From Tabrizicola flagellatus (lineage in GTDB: Bacteria > Pseudomonadota > Alphaproteobacteria > Rhodobacterales > Rhodobacteraceae), in NCBI RefSeq assembly GCF_008271465.1, contig NZ_VMDU01000003.1, positions 124,001 through 188,000 of the forward strand: a stretch of 64,000 nt of DNA, in the 5' to 3' direction. Shown here piece by piece: positions 34,704 to 44,131 of this stretch. The position numbers and the translations under genes are program-made. Each line of letters opens with the position of its first letter. The stretch's first letter is position 1. The notes beneath the pieces are model-generated. The model saw only the letters and a list, made by a program, of their open reading frames with translations, was not told the origin of the DNA and did not search any database.

Positions 34704-35933
34704 TTACCCGAGGTATTTCGACATGACGAGGGTGGCGTTGGTGCCGCCGAAGCCGAAGCTGTTGGACAGCACGCTGTCGATGGCGACATTGTCGCGCATC
34801 GTGGTCACGATCTCTCCGGGATCGAGCGCCGGGTCGGGGGTGAAGACATTGGCCGAGGCGGCGATGAAGTTGCCGTTCATCATGATGAGCGAATAGATCG
34901 CCTCCCACACGCCGGCACCGCCGAGGCAATGGCCGGTCAGCGACTTGGTCGAGGCGATGGGCGGGGTCTGGCCGCGGCCGAAGACGCGGCGGATCGCCTC
35001 GACCTCGGTGATGTCGCCGACGGGGGTCGAGGTGCCGTGGCTGTTGATGTAGTCGATCTTCCGGCCCTGGGGCAGGGTGGAAAGCGCCAGCCGCATCGCC
35101 CGTTCGCCGCCTTCGCCCGAGGGCGCCACCATGTCGTAGCCGTCCGAGGTGGCACCGTAGCCGGTGACTTCGCCATAGATCTTCGCGCCGCGGGCCAGGG
35201 CGTGTTCCAGTTCCTCCAGCACCACGATCCCGCCGCCGCCGGCGATGACGAAGCCGTCGCGGTTGGCGTCATAGGTGCGGGACGCGGTTTCCGGCGCGTC
35301 GTTGTATTTCGAGGACATGGCGCCCATGGCGTCGAACAGGCAGGAAAGCGTCCAGTCCAGTTCCTCGCCTCCGCCGGCGAAGACGATGTCCTGCTTGCCC
35401 ATCTGGATCAGTTCGGTGCCGTTGCCGATGCAATGGGCCGAGGTGGAGCAGGCCGAGGTGATGGAATAGTTCACGCCCTTGATCTTGAAGGGCGTGGCCA
35501 GGCAGGCCGAGGCGGTCGAGGACATGCCCTTGGTCACGCCGAAGGGGCCGATGCGTTTCGGCGAGCCGGTCTCGCGCACGATGTTGTGGGCGCGGAAGAA
35601 GGATTTGGTCGAGGGCCCGCCGGTGCCGACGATGATGCCGGTGCGGTCGTTCGAGATGTCGGCCTCGGCCAGGCCGGAATCCTCGATCGCCTGGCGCATC
35701 GAGAGATAGCAGTAGGCCGCGCCGTCGCCCATGAAGCGCAGGTCGCGCTTGTCGATGTGGTCCTCCAGCACGATGTTCGGCGCGCCGTGCACGCGGCAGC
35801 GGAAACCGTGTTCGGCATAGTCGGGGGCGAAGACGATGCCGGATTTCCCGGCACGCAGGTTCGCCTCGACCTCGGCGGCGGAGTTGCCGATGGACGAGAT
35901 GATCCCGATCCCGGTGATGACGACGCGGCGCAT
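34704..35933 (-). CDS. fabB: beta-ketoacyl-ACP synthase I
   Basis: A 409-residue condensing enzyme. [16 protein letters not shown] is the FabB start; the catalytic Cys is in [16 protein letters not shown], and the histidines in [11 protein letters not shown] and [12 protein letters not shown]. FabB elongates the unsaturated intermediates made with FabA as well as saturated chains. ATG at 35933 follows GGGAGG by about 6 nt. In most alphaproteobacteria fabA directly precedes fabB; here about 2.2 kb with other genes lies between them. Confidence 0.96.
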   Translation of the reverse strand: MRRVVITGIGIISSIGNSAAEVEANLRAGKSGIVFAPDYAEHGFRCRVHGAPNIVLEDHIDKRDLRFMGDGAAYCYLSMRQAIEDSGLAEADISNDRTGIIVGTGGPSTKSFFRAHNIVRETGSPKRIGPFGVTKGMSSTASACLATPFKIKGVNYSITSACSTSAHCIGNGTELIQMGKQDIVFAGGGEELDWTLSCLFDAMGAMSSKYNDAPETASRTYDANRDGFVIAGGGGIVVLEELEHALARGAKIYGEVTGYGATSDGYDMVAPSGEGGERAMRLALSTLPQGRKIDYINSHGTSTPVGDITEVEAIRRVFGRGQTPPIASTKSLTGHCLGGAGVWEAIYSLIMMNGNFIAASANVFTPDPALDPGEIVTTMRDNVAIDSVLSNSFGFGGTNATLVMSKYLG

Positions 35934-36108
35934 GCGGCCTCCCTTCATGGCTTGGCGCCCTGTTTAGGGCAGAGGGGGGGAGGGGGCAAGCGGGTTGGCT
36001 CGGCCGGATCGGGCCAGTCGGCAATCCTGACTGTCATTGTTGACCATTCGGTGCTAATCTTCCCGCATTGTTCGATGTTTTTCAGCATGCAGCGAAGGAG
36101 CCGGGTTC

Positions 36109-36954
36109 ATGGCCTCATCCGTTCCGCCGGGAATGTTCTCGACCGCCGAGATCCGCAAGCACCGCGACACGCTGGACGTGTTCACCGATGCGGCGGCGGA
36201 TTTCCTGGACTGGGTCTATGACGACCACCTGAAGTTCTACGCGAAGTGGGGGGTGTCGAAATACTACGGCAACCGCAAGCCCGAGCACCGGACGCGGGAA
36301 AAGCGGATGGCGCAGTTGCGCAAGTTCGGCAAGCCCGAGTTCCTGGTGGACCTGCAGGTGGCGACGGCCTGCATCCTTCTGGCGATGCAGGCCTGCGAGC
36401 GCGGCTTCAACGCGACGGGCATGGGCAACACCTGGAAGAAGATCAACGCCCAGCTGAAGATCGACCAGAAGTTCTACGGAACCGACCTGCAGATCATGCT
36501 GCAGCAGCTGGGCTGGAAGCTCTACTACTGGAACCCCGACCCGTCCCAGAACGCGGCCTGGGATGCCGAGGACCAGGCGCTGAACCCGTTGAAGCCGCCG
36601 CGCAAGTGGATGCCGGTCTGGGGCGGCCATGCGCTGCGGTATGCGAGCGCGGTGAACAAGGGCATCTACTACGACGCGAAGGTGGACAACGTGACCAGGC
36701 TGGTGGGGTTCAGGAAGACCCAGCCCGCGGCCTTCCGCAACGTGCCCTTCTTCGTCGGCATCGCCCATGCCGGTTATCACGTCTTTCCCGGGCGCCGGGG
36801 CGACGTGATCGAGGCGCATTCGATGCGCGAGATGATCGCGAAGGACAACATCGAGGTGGCGCCCTTCAACCCGCTGGCCCAGGGCGGTGCGCCGCGCTGG
36901 ACGCGGACCGAGAAATACCGGTCCGGCCTGATCGCCGTGCCGGCCGATTTCTGA
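36109..36954 (+). CDS. uncharacterised protein, possible papain-like (NlpC/P60-type) peptidase
   Basis: A 281-residue protein with no signal peptide or membrane segment. An all-helical N-terminus of about 75 residues is followed by DLQVATACILLAMQACERGF, with Cys88 at a helix start, and later VPFFVGIAHAGYHVFPGRRG and DVIEAHSMRE (His224, His237). A Cys followed about 135 residues later by a His in a beta-rich segment fits papain-like amidases, and GLIAVPADF ends like them. This is inference from pattern. It pairs with the next gene (37-bp gap) on the strand opposite to fabA and fabB. Confidence 0.55.
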   Translation: MASSVPPGMFSTAEIRKHRDTLDVFTDAAADFLDWVYDDHLKFYAKWGVSKYYGNRKPEHRTREKRMAQLRKFGKPEFLVDLQVATACILLAMQACERGFNATGMGNTWKKINAQLKIDQKFYGTDLQIMLQQLGWKLYYWNPDPSQNAAWDAEDQALNPLKPPRKWMPVWGGHALRYASAVNKGIYYDAKVDNVTRLVGFRKTQPAAFRNVPFFVGIAHAGYHVFPGRRGDVIEAHSMREMIAKDNIEVAPFNPLAQGGAPRWTRTEKYRSGLIAVPADF

Positions 36955-36991
36955 GCCGGGATTTTCGTCAGGTCATTGCAGGAGAAGAACC

Positions 36992-37816
36992 ATGCTGAAA
37001 CGGGCGGTGACGATCGTTCAGGCGCATCTGAGGGGCGCGGGCCTGTTCAACGGTCCGGCGGACGGCGCGGTGACGCCGGCCTTCGACGCGGCGGTGCTGG
37101 CCGCGCTGACGGCCCGGCAGGCCGAGATCCCGGCCGGAGCCCTTGGCTTTCCGCCCCGGCGGCGGGCGATCCTCCTGTTCCAGCTGGTCTGCAAGGATCG
37201 CGGCATCCCCTGCGACCCGGTGGACGGGTTCTGGGGCCCGGTCACGCAGGAGGCCTACGACCAGCTGGTGCATCTGCTGGACCACGGCAGCCTGCCGCGG
37301 CCCTGGCGCGATGACGAGCCTTCGGATGCCAATCCGCACGGCTGGCCGCGCGACACCGGCAACCAGGCGGCGATGCGCGCCTTCTACGGCCCGCCGGGCG
37401 CCCCGCCGATCACCCGCGTCCGGGTGCCCTGGACGCTGCGGCTGGCCTGGAACAAGTCGCAGAAGGTCACGCATATCGGCTGCCATTCCAAGGTGGCGGC
37501 GAGCCTCGACCGCGTGTTGCAGAAGGTCCATGCCCATTACGGCGAGGCCGAGCTGAAGAAGCTGCGGCTGGACCTGTTCGGCGGCTGTTTCGCCAACCGC
37601 AAGAAGCGGGGCGGGACCACCTGGTCCACCCATGCCTGGGCGGTGGCGATCGACTGGGACCCCGAGCGCAATCCGCTGAACTGGGGCCGCGACCGGGCGA
37701 GCCTGGATGCGCCCGCCTATGACTTCTGGTGGCACGCCTGGGAGGCCGAGGGCTGGGTCTCCCTGGGCCGGTCGCGCAATTTCGACTGGATGCATGTCCA
37801 GGCGGCGCGGTTGTAG
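36992..37816 (+). CDS. peptidoglycan-binding M15-like D,D-peptidase (endolysin-like)
   Basis: A 274-residue protein. Residues 5-95 hold two PG-binding-like segments (IVQAHLRGAGLFNGPADG and FQLVCKDRGIPCDPVDGFWG). The C-terminal half carries M15-type zinc ligands: STHAWAVAIDWD (His214 and Asp221, from the SxHxxGxAxD motif with Gly to Ala) and FDWMHVQ (His268). No signal peptide is seen, as in phage endolysins. It likely cuts peptidoglycan stem peptides. It lies directly after the papain-like gene and converges with a small membrane-protein gene. Confidence 0.7.
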   Translation: MLKRAVTIVQAHLRGAGLFNGPADGAVTPAFDAAVLAALTARQAEIPAGALGFPPRRRAILLFQLVCKDRGIPCDPVDGFWGPVTQEAYDQLVHLLDHGSLPRPWRDDEPSDANPHGWPRDTGNQAAMRAFYGPPGAPPITRVRVPWTLRLAWNKSQKVTHIGCHSKVAASLDRVLQKVHAHYGEAELKKLRLDLFGGCFANRKKRGGTTWSTHAWAVAIDWDPERNPLNWGRDRASLDAPAYDFWWHAWEAEGWVSLGRSRNFDWMHVQAARL

Positions 37817-37837
37817 CGGTTCAGGGCCGGCGGCGGG

Positions 37838-38077
37838 CTAGCCGTTACCCGCACAGGCTACTATCGCCAAGGTTCCCACCATCATGAAGAGGAAGAAATT
37901 GGGCAAGAGCTGGAGGGCGAGGATGTAGGATATGATCGCCCAGAGGGCACCGTAAAGCAGCGAGGTGATCGTCCGGACGATCGCGAACACGACCGCGGTG
38001 ATGAGAAAGACGATGACCGGAAACAGCGGTGCATACTGTTCGGCGAGGGCTTCCGTGCAACGGACCAGATCTTCCAT
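37838..38077 (-). CDS. small membrane protein (79 aa), holin-like in size only
   Basis: A 79-residue protein with two or three hydrophobic segments (FPVIVFLITAVVFAIV, then ALWAIISYILALQLL and FFLFMMVGTLAIVACAG) after a short charged N-terminus. ATG at 38077. It lies 22 bp from the end of the M15-like gene on the opposite strand and in the same orientation as fabA. Size and topology would suit a holin or a small transporter partner, but no motif proves either. Confidence 0.5.
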   Translation of the reverse strand: MEDLVRCTEALAEQYAPLFPVIVFLITAVVFAIVRTITSLLYGALWAIISYILALQLLPNFFLFMMVGTLAIVACAGNG

Positions 38078-38155
38078 GGCTGTCAGGCCCTCGTTCGAAT
38101 TTCAGACAACGAAACCGGTGGCGGATGCAGCCAGAGAAGCGACGCCGAGGAGGCC

Positions 38156-38665
38156 TCAGGCCTCGCTGAGCGCGACCTTCATGTCCTTCACCAGATAGAT
38201 CGTCTCGCCGTCCGCCTCGACCCGGCCGTCGGCGACACCCATGGTCAGGCGGCGGGTCTGCACGGCCTTGGTGAAATCGACGTAGTAGGTGAGCTTCTTG
38301 CGGTCGGGGCGGACCATGCCGGTCAGCTTGACCTCGCCCACGCCCAGCGCATAGCCGCGCCCCTGCCAGCCGCGCCAGCCGAGGTTGAAGCCGGTCAGCT
38401 GCCAGAGCCCGTCGAGGCCAAGGCAACCTGGCATGATCGGGTTGCCGGGGAAGTGGCACTCGAAGAACCACAGGTCGGGCGTGATGTCGAATTCGGCGAC
38501 CACATGGCCCTTGCCGTGTTCGCCCCGGTCCTCCGAGATGTCGGTGATCCGGTCCATCATGAGCATCGGCGGTGCCGGCAGCTGGGCGTTGCCCGGACCG
38601 AACAGTTCGCCGCGCGAGCAGGCCAGAAGCGCCTCCTTGTCGAAATAGGTCGGATACGGCGCCAT
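38156..38665 (-). CDS. fabA: 3-hydroxydecanoyl-ACP dehydratase/isomerase
   Basis: A 169-residue hotdog enzyme that dehydrates 3-hydroxydecanoyl-ACP and isomerises the product, the branch point to unsaturated fatty acids. [20 protein letters not shown] holds the active-site His, and Asp in [10 protein letters not shown] completes the dyad. ATG at 38665 gives [20 protein letters not shown], the family start. It would work with FabB, here displaced by an inserted block. Confidence 0.96.
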   Translation of the reverse strand: MAPYPTYFDKEALLACSRGELFGPGNAQLPAPPMLMMDRITDISEDRGEHGKGHVVAEFDITPDLWFFECHFPGNPIMPGCLGLDGLWQLTGFNLGWRGWQGRGYALGVGEVKLTGMVRPDRKKLTYYVDFTKAVQTRRLTMGVADGRVEADGETIYLVKDMKVALSEA

Positions 38666-38756
38666 CCCTTGTGGTCCCCCATTTGCCCCTTCACCCTCCC
38701 TAGCATCCGGTGGCGAAGACTGGCAAGTCTGCCCGGGTGTCGCAGGAGGAACGGGC

Positions 38757-40007
38757 ATGACGGCGTTGCAGCGCTTCATCGCGGCAAGCGGGATGACGAA
38801 CCTCGCCGACGGGGTCGCGGTGGTGGCCTGGGGCTGGATCGCCTCGCTGCTGACGCGCGACGCGCTGCTGGTCGCGCTGGTGCCGGTGGCGCTGCGCCTG
38901 CCCTGGGCGCTGTTCGCGCTGCCGGCCGGGGTGGTGACGGACCGGGTGGACAGGCGCCGGCTGATCCTGGCCATGGACGGGGTGCGGGCGCTGGCCTTCC
39001 TGGGGGCGGCGATCGCGCTGGGGCTGGCCCTGCCGCTGGCCCCGGCGCCGGCGCAAGGCGTGTCGGCACCGGCGCTTTATGCCGCGCTGGTGGCCGCGGC
39101 CTTCGTGGTGGGCGGGGCCGAGGTCTTCCGCGACAATGCCGCGCAGACCATGCTGCCCGCGCTGGTGCCGCCCGAGCGGCTGGAGCGGGCGAACGGGCAG
39201 TTGTGGAGCGCCGAGCTGCTGACCAACGCACTGATCGGCCCGGTGCTGGGGGCGTTCCTGATCGGGCTCTGGCTGCCGCTGGGCTTCGGGCTGAACGCGC
39301 TCGCCTACGGGCTGGCGCTGCTGATGGTGGCCGGGCTGGCGGGCAGGTTCCGCGCGACGCGCAGGGACCGGCCGGGCTGGCGGGCCGAGATCGGCGAGGG
39401 TCTCGCCTTCCTGCGCGGCCTGCCGCTGCTGCGCACCCTGGCCTGGACCACCGGGTTCTGGAACCTGTTCCACCAGATGATCGTGATCGGCGTGGTCCTG
39501 CATGCGCAGGAGAACCTGGGGCTGTCGGCCGAGGCCTACGGGCTGACGCTGGCCGGCGGCGCGGTCGGCGGGATCGCGGGCAGCCTTCTGGGCGAACGCA
39601 TCGCAAGGGCGCTGGGGCCGGTCAGGACGATGCAATGGATGCTGGCCGCGTCGGGGCCCTGCTTCATCGCCATGGCGCTGGCGCCGGGGCCGTGGACCTT
39701 GGGGCTGGCCTTCGCGGCGATGGAGTTTTCCGGCTTTGTCTGGAACGTGGTTTCGGTCAGCACCCGGCAGCGACTGATCCCGGATGCGCTGCTGGGCCGG
39801 GTGAACAGCCTGTACCGGCTGCTGGCCTGGGGGATGATGCCCCTGGGGCTGGTCCTTTCGGGCGTGGTGGTGTCGCTGGGCGCAACCTTCCTGCCCCGCG
39901 AGAGCGCGCTTTTGCTGCCGTTCTGGGGGGCGGGCCTGGGCTCGCTGGCCGTGACCGCGGTGGTCTGGGGGGCGATCCGGCGCGGATTTGCCGGGATTTC
40001 CCGCTGA
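38757..40007 (+). CDS. major facilitator superfamily transporter
   Basis: A 416-residue integral membrane protein with about 12 helices. The MFS loop 2-3 motif appears as [18 protein letters not shown], and its [19 protein letters not shown] segment is typical of the MFS group related to enterobactin exporters (EntS/MFS_3). Substrate unknown; the nearby irr gene hints at iron or siderophore export, but this is weak. ATG at 38757 follows AGGAGG. Confidence 0.85.
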   Translation: MTALQRFIAASGMTNLADGVAVVAWGWIASLLTRDALLVALVPVALRLPWALFALPAGVVTDRVDRRRLILAMDGVRALAFLGAAIALGLALPLAPAPAQGVSAPALYAALVAAAFVVGGAEVFRDNAAQTMLPALVPPERLERANGQLWSAELLTNALIGPVLGAFLIGLWLPLGFGLNALAYGLALLMVAGLAGRFRATRRDRPGWRAEIGEGLAFLRGLPLLRTLAWTTGFWNLFHQMIVIGVVLHAQENLGLSAEAYGLTLAGGAVGGIAGSLLGERIARALGPVRTMQWMLAASGPCFIAMALAPGPWTLGLAFAAMEFSGFVWNVVSVSTRQRLIPDALLGRVNSLYRLLAWGMMPLGLVLSGVVVSLGATFLPRESALLLPFWGAGLGSLAVTAVVWGAIRRGFAGISR

Positions 40008-40023
40008 AAGCCGCGATTTCGCA

Positions 40024-40052
40024 TTGAAACGGTCGGGTTTGCGGTCCTATAT
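40024..40052 (+). promoter_or_regulatory. irr promoter
   Basis: TTGAAA (40024-40029), a 17-nt spacer and CTATAT (40047-40052), close to the alphaproteobacterial housekeeping consensus. The irr GTG start is 27 nt after the -10. Confidence 0.65.
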
Positions 40053-40078
40053 CGGAAGGGCAACGCAAGGGGCGGCAT

Positions 40079-40489
40079 GTGACCGGCACGGAACGCAGCG
40101 CGGATTGGCTGAAGGCGGGGGGCCTGCGCCCCACGCGCCAGCGGCTTGCGCTGGCGGAACTTCTGGTCGGCGACGGGATGAACCGGCATGTGACGGCGGA
40201 AAGCCTGCACGCCCTGTCGCGCGAGGCCGGAGAGCGGGTCAGCCTTGCCACGGTCTACAACACGCTGCGCGCCTTCTGCGAGGCTGGGCTGATGAACGAG
40301 GTCGTGGTGGACGGGTCGAAAAGCTATTTCGACACGCGCACCGACGACCATCCGCATTTCTACTGGGAAGACAGCCACAGCCTGACCGACGCCCCGGCGG
40401 AGGAACTGGAGATCGCCTCTCTGCCGCAGGTGCCCGAGGGCATGGCAGTGGCCCGCGTCGATGTGGTGATCCGCCTGCGCCGCGCCTGA
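40079..40489 (+). CDS. irr: Fur-family iron response regulator
   Basis: A 136-residue Fur-superfamily protein. The DNA-binding part has LRPTRQRLALAELL and VSLATVYNTLRAFCEAGL, and the regulatory part has TDDHPHFYWEDSHSL. The HPHFYWED segment resembles the heme/metal-responsive region of rhizobial Irr rather than Fur. Irr controls heme and iron genes. The start is GTG at 40079, since the overlapping ATG at 40077 reads into an immediate stop; AAGGGG precedes it. Identity as Irr also rests on the fabA neighbourhood found in relatives. Confidence 0.85.
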   Translation: MTGTERSADWLKAGGLRPTRQRLALAELLVGDGMNRHVTAESLHALSREAGERVSLATVYNTLRAFCEAGLMNEVVVDGSKSYFDTRTDDHPHFYWEDSHSLTDAPAEELEIASLPQVPEGMAVARVDVVIRLRRA

Positions 40490-40549
40490 GTGGCGATGCG
40501 GCGCACGAAGTGCGGCCATTCCGGACCCTCTGGCCCCTGCGCGAAAGGG

Positions 40550-40591
40550 GCACGCCGGACCAACCCCCTGGGGACGGGCGATCCGGCGTGC
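40550..40591. terminator. hairpin downstream of irr
   Basis: GCACGCCGGA (40550-40559) and TCCGGCGTGC (40582-40591) form a perfect 10-bp stem with a 22-nt loop. There is no T-tract. The rest of the 304-bp gap between irr and the XRE gene holds the elements described next and no gene. Confidence 0.55.
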
Positions 40592-40644
40592 CGACGGCGC
40601 CCACAGGCACCGTGTCGGGACAGAAAATCCATTGATCTGTTGCA

Positions 40645-40726
40645 TTTGCGCAAAGATCTGGTCGAAACGCGCGCTGTTTTCCGTAACGGAGTTGACGCAC
40701 GCACAGCTTGTGTCATGTCATTCATG
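40645..40726 (+). promoter_or_regulatory. palindrome and promoter upstream of the XRE regulator
   Basis: TTTGCGCAAA (40645-40654) lies inside a wider GATCT...AGATC inverted repeat. TTGACG (40692-40697) with TGTCAT 18 nt later may be the promoter. Between here and the start codon GTTGCA/TTGCAA half-sites recur (near 40737, 40769 and 40785), which would suit autoregulation by the encoded HTH protein. Confidence 0.4.
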
Positions 40727-40793
40727 CACGTGCCAGTTGCAAGTCGGGGTCACGAGTTGTGTTGAAATGCAAGTTGTTGCATCCGGTTGCAGG

Positions 40794-41639
40794 ATGGGTG
40801 CGGCGTTGAACATCCCCGACGATTTTGCCGGCAGGCTGAATCTGGCGATGAAGCAGGCGAACGTCTCTCCCGCAGCTCTGGCGTCGGCGGTGGGCGTGGA
40901 CAAGTCGGTGGTCTCGCGCTGGATCTCGGGTCGGGTCCGACCGACGCAGCACAACCTGTCGCGCATCTCTGCCGTTCTGGCCCAGGGCCTGCCGGGGTTC
41001 ACGGTGCTGGCCTTCGAGGCTCCGGCGGCCGCCTTCCGGGCGCTGGTCATGCATGGGGCACGCGGCGCTCTGGCCGGGTCCGACCACAGTCTGCCGATTC
41101 CCAATGCCATACTGGACGCCGCCCGGCAGGAGACGGCTCTGCGGGGCGCGCAGTATCTCGGCTTCTACCGGATGTTCTACCGATCCTTCAGTCGCCCAAG
41201 GGGCATCGTCCGCATGGCCACGCTGCTTCGGCCCCTGGACGGATTGATCGAAATGCGCGCCGGCGCGGCGGGAACGTCCTTCGAGGGCTGGGCGCTTCTG
41301 CTGTTGAACCGGGTCTATGGGCTGCTTGTCGAGGACAGGCTGGAAGCCCTCGCCTTCCTGGTGCTGAACGCCGGCCAGTTGCCGAGGGCGAGATTCATCA
41401 CCGGTGTGCTGTCGGGTCCGGCGGCCGGGGTGCAGGTGCCGTCGGCGGCACCTGTGGTGCTGGTGCGCAGCCGCGATCTGACCGGCGAGGCAGAGGCCGA
41501 TCTCGCCCGTCACCGGCTGGACTGCGCCGAGCCCCCGCTGATCGACCCGCGCGAGGTCCCGCCGGAAGTTCTGGCGGTGCTGGACGCGCCGGCCGAGCCC
41601 GGACCTCCGATGCTGCGTGTGCCCTTCTCCGAAGGCTGA
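40794..41639 (+). CDS. XRE-family helix-turn-helix regulator with unknown C-terminal domain
   Basis: A 281-residue protein from ATG 40794 (an in-frame ATG at 40767 is also possible). Residues 5-65 form a lambda-repressor-type HTH: LNLAMKQANVSPAALASAVG, DKSVVSRWISGRVRPTQHNL. The remaining 210 residues, with GFYRMFYRSFSRPRGIVRMA and LLNRVYGLLVEDRLEAL, match nothing I know and may bind a ligand. It lies alone between irr and a convergent gene. Targets are unknown; TTGCA-type sites upstream suggest self-control. Confidence 0.75.
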   Translation: MGAALNIPDDFAGRLNLAMKQANVSPAALASAVGVDKSVVSRWISGRVRPTQHNLSRISAVLAQGLPGFTVLAFEAPAAAFRALVMHGARGALAGSDHSLPIPNAILDAARQETALRGAQYLGFYRMFYRSFSRPRGIVRMATLLRPLDGLIEMRAGAAGTSFEGWALLLLNRVYGLLVEDRLEALAFLVLNAGQLPRARFITGVLSGPAAGVQVPSAAPVVLVRSRDLTGEAEADLARHRLDCAEPPLIDPREVPPEVLAVLDAPAEPGPPMLRVPFSEG

Positions 41640-41643
41640 CGGA

Positions 41644-42513
41644 TCAGAACCACTGACCGGGCTCCATCAGCCCGAGGTCCATCAGCTGCCGGCTATGCCA
41701 GTCGAACCTTGCCGAGTTCGGCCATCGGAAGGTAGCGATCGCGTGGCGCGAGCCGGGGTTGGTGCGCAACGCCTTTGCGGTGCGGAAGGAACAGACCGCC
41801 GCCGTCAGGTTGTTGTGCCAGCGGCAGGAATGGGTGTTCATCTCTTCGTCCGTAAGCGTAAAGTCGGACCGCAGCACCAGCCCTGGCTTGGCACGGAACA
41901 GCGAGATTCGGTCGATCCGGCGGCGGGTATAGGGGATATGTTCCTCGAAGCGCCAGCGCAGGCCCCCGTAGAAATCGAGCTGCCGGTCCTTCGGTTGCCA
42001 GTCCTTCTCCGGGTCCTTGCGGGCGAGCGCATAATAGCCCGAGCGGTCGAGCCAGGCATCGGTCAGGCTGACCGCGTTCGGAGCGGCGTCAAGGTCTCCG
42101 GCGTAGAGGTCGATCACATAGGTCAGCATTGCCTCGCGCCGTTCCTCGGCGTGGAAGGCCAGCATCTCGCCCACGCGGCGGGTCTCGCAGAAGGGGAAGA
42201 ACAGGTATTCGGCGTTGTGGCAGTAGTAGAGCCAGCGGCCGGGCAGGGCCCTGATCGCCCGGTTCACCGCCTGGACCAGCGCGCCTTCGGCAAAGACATC
42301 ATGGGCCACGATGTGGACGCGGGCCTCATGCTCGGGGCTGACCTCGACGCCTTCGGGTGCCAGCAGGATGACATCGCGAAAGCCGATCTTCAGATGGTGG
42401 TCGAGGGTCGAGGCCAGTTCGACATCGTCCTCGGCCAGGATCAGCGCGACCGGCCCCTTGCCGAAGCCGGGCGGCGGGCGGTCGAGGAGGGCGGCGAGGC
42501 TGGAGTGGTGCAT
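41644..42513 (-). CDS. glycosyltransferase-like protein (family 2-like)
   Basis: A 289-residue soluble protein. The N-terminal VALILAEDDVELASTLDHHL and the central RWLYYCHNAEYLFFPFCETR resemble the nucleotide-sugar and metal-binding regions of bacterial family 2-like transferases, in which a Asp-x-Asp normally sits where CHNAEYL is found here. The C-terminal half has EEMNTHSCRWHNNLTAAV, typical of this uncharacterised group. ATG at 42513. Function inferred only from general pattern; the missing DxD may mean a different activity. Confidence 0.5.
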   Translation of the reverse strand: MHHSSLAALLDRPPPGFGKGPVALILAEDDVELASTLDHHLKIGFRDVILLAPEGVEVSPEHEARVHIVAHDVFAEGALVQAVNRAIRALPGRWLYYCHNAEYLFFPFCETRRVGEMLAFHAEERREAMLTYVIDLYAGDLDAAPNAVSLTDAWLDRSGYYALARKDPEKDWQPKDRQLDFYGGLRWRFEEHIPYTRRRIDRISLFRAKPGLVLRSDFTLTDEEMNTHSCRWHNNLTAAVCSFRTAKALRTNPGSRHAIATFRWPNSARFDWHSRQLMDLGLMEPGQWF

Positions 42514-42641
42514 TGCGGCATCCGTTGGCGAACAGCGCCAAGGTCCGCGATCCGCCCGCCCGATGCAAGGCCGCGCGGCGCAAGCGTTGAGGTGGCGGGC
42601 GGCTTGCGCTAGAAGGCCCCCCATCCCAGGAGACCCGGCCC

Positions 42642-43961
42642 ATGACCGAAGCCAAGAAGCTGTTCGTCAAGACCTACGGCTGCCAGATGAACGTCTATGA
42701 CAGCGAGCGCATGGCCGAGGCGCTGGGCGCGAAGGGCTATGTCACGACCGAGGTCGTGGAAGAGGCGGACATGGTGCTCTTGAACACCTGCCACATCCGC
42801 GAGAAGGCGTCGGAAAAGCTTTACTCCGACCTCGGCCGGCTGCGGGCGCTGAAGGCAGAGCGGCCGGGGATGAAGATCGGCGTCGCGGGCTGCGTCGCCC
42901 AGGCCGAGGGCGAGGAGATCCTGCGCCGCGCGCCGGTGGTCGATCTGGTGGTCGGGCCGCAGGCCTATCACCGCCTGCCGCAGATGGTCGAGGCCGGGAC
43001 TCGCGTCGTGGACACCGAGTTCCCGGTCGAGGACAAGTTCGCCCATCTGCCCGAACGCCGCAGCCTGCGCGGTCCCACGGCCTTTCTGACCGTGCAGGAA
43101 GGCTGCGACAAGTTCTGCGCCTTCTGCGTCGTCCCCTACACCCGCGGAGCCGAGGTCAGCCGCCCGGTCGCGCGCCTTCTGGACGAGGCGCGCAAGCTGG
43201 TCGATCAGGGGGTGCGCGAAATCACGCTTCTGGGCCAGAACGTCAACGCCTATCACGGCGCGGGGCCGGGCGGCACATGGGGTCTCGCGCGGCTGGTGCG
43301 CGAGATGGCCGGGATCGCGGGGCTGGACCGGATCCGATACACCACCAGCCACCCCAACGACATGGACGACGACCTGATCGCCGCCCATGGCGAGGTGGCG
43401 CAGCTGATGCCCTACCTGCACCTGCCGGTGCAGTCGGGCAGCGACCGGATCCTGAAGGCGATGAACCGCAAGCACACGGCCGAGGCCTATCTGCGGCTGG
43501 TCGAACGCATCCGCGCGGCGCGGCCCGACATCCTGTTGAGTTCCGATTTCATCGTGGGCTTCCCGGGCGAGAGCGATGCCGATTTCCAGGCCACGCTGGA
43601 CCTCATTCGCGCCGTTGGCTTCGGGGCGGCCTTCAGCTTCAAGTATTCCGCCCGGCCGGGCACCCCGGCCGCGGAAAAGACCCCGGTCCCGGCCGAGGTG
43701 GCCGATGCGCGGCTGCAGGAGCTTCAGGCGCTGATCACCACGCAGCAGCAGGCCGCACAGCAGGCGATGGTCGGCCGCGAGGTCGAGGTGCTGTATGAAA
43801 AGCCCGGGCGCAGGTCCGGCCAGATGGTCGGCAAGTCGGGCCATCTGCATGCGGTGCATGTGGACGATCCCGAAGGACGGATCGGCGACATGGTGCGGGC
43901 GAGAGTTTCAGCTTCGGCGCCCAACTCTCTGGCAGCGGAACTGATTTCCCGGATCGCTTGA
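42642..43961 (+). CDS. miaB: tRNA-2-methylthio-N6-dimethylallyladenosine synthase
   Basis: A 439-residue radical-SAM methylthiotransferase acting on position 37 of tRNAs. The N-terminal UPF0004 domain has [33 protein letters not shown] and [15 protein letters not shown], giving the three auxiliary-cluster cysteines. The radical-SAM motif is [19 protein letters not shown]-terminal TRAM domain follows. ATG at 42642. It completes the tRNA modification begun by MiaA, which is not in the window. Confidence 0.97.
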   Translation: MTEAKKLFVKTYGCQMNVYDSERMAEALGAKGYVTTEVVEEADMVLLNTCHIREKASEKLYSDLGRLRALKAERPGMKIGVAGCVAQAEGEEILRRAPVVDLVVGPQAYHRLPQMVEAGTRVVDTEFPVEDKFAHLPERRSLRGPTAFLTVQEGCDKFCAFCVVPYTRGAEVSRPVARLLDEARKLVDQGVREITLLGQNVNAYHGAGPGGTWGLARLVREMAGIAGLDRIRYTTSHPNDMDDDLIAAHGEVAQLMPYLHLPVQSGSDRILKAMNRKHTAEAYLRLVERIRAARPDILLSSDFIVGFPGESDADFQATLDLIRAVGFGAAFSFKYSARPGTPAAEKTPVPAEVADARLQELQALITTQQQAAQQAMVGREVEVLYEKPGRRSGQMVGKSGHLHAVHVDDPEGRIGDMVRARVSASAPNSLAAELISRIA

Positions 43962-43984
43962 AGAAATGCGACTGGTGCGCGCAC

Positions 43985-44011
43985 GGAACAGACCGGCAGG
44001 CGACCTGTTCC
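43985..44011. terminator. inverted repeat after miaB
   Basis: GGAACAG (43985-43991) and CTGTTCC (44005-44011) form a 7-bp stem around 13 nt. No T-tract follows, so terminator function is only possible; it could also be an operator for the next gene. Confidence 0.35.
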
Positions 44012-44131
44012 GGCACAGCAGATTCCTGTTCTCAAGCGACGGCGTCCTGCCGTAAGAGGAACGGCGCTGGCTGCCCAGCGCGCAATAGCTGGACGATTCG
44101 ACCGGGTCGGTAACGAGGAGTGGGGGATGTG

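Noticed and set aside
40490-40765. A 91-codon frame after irr
   Set aside because: It spans the irr hairpin and the XRE promoter and has no family-like sequence.
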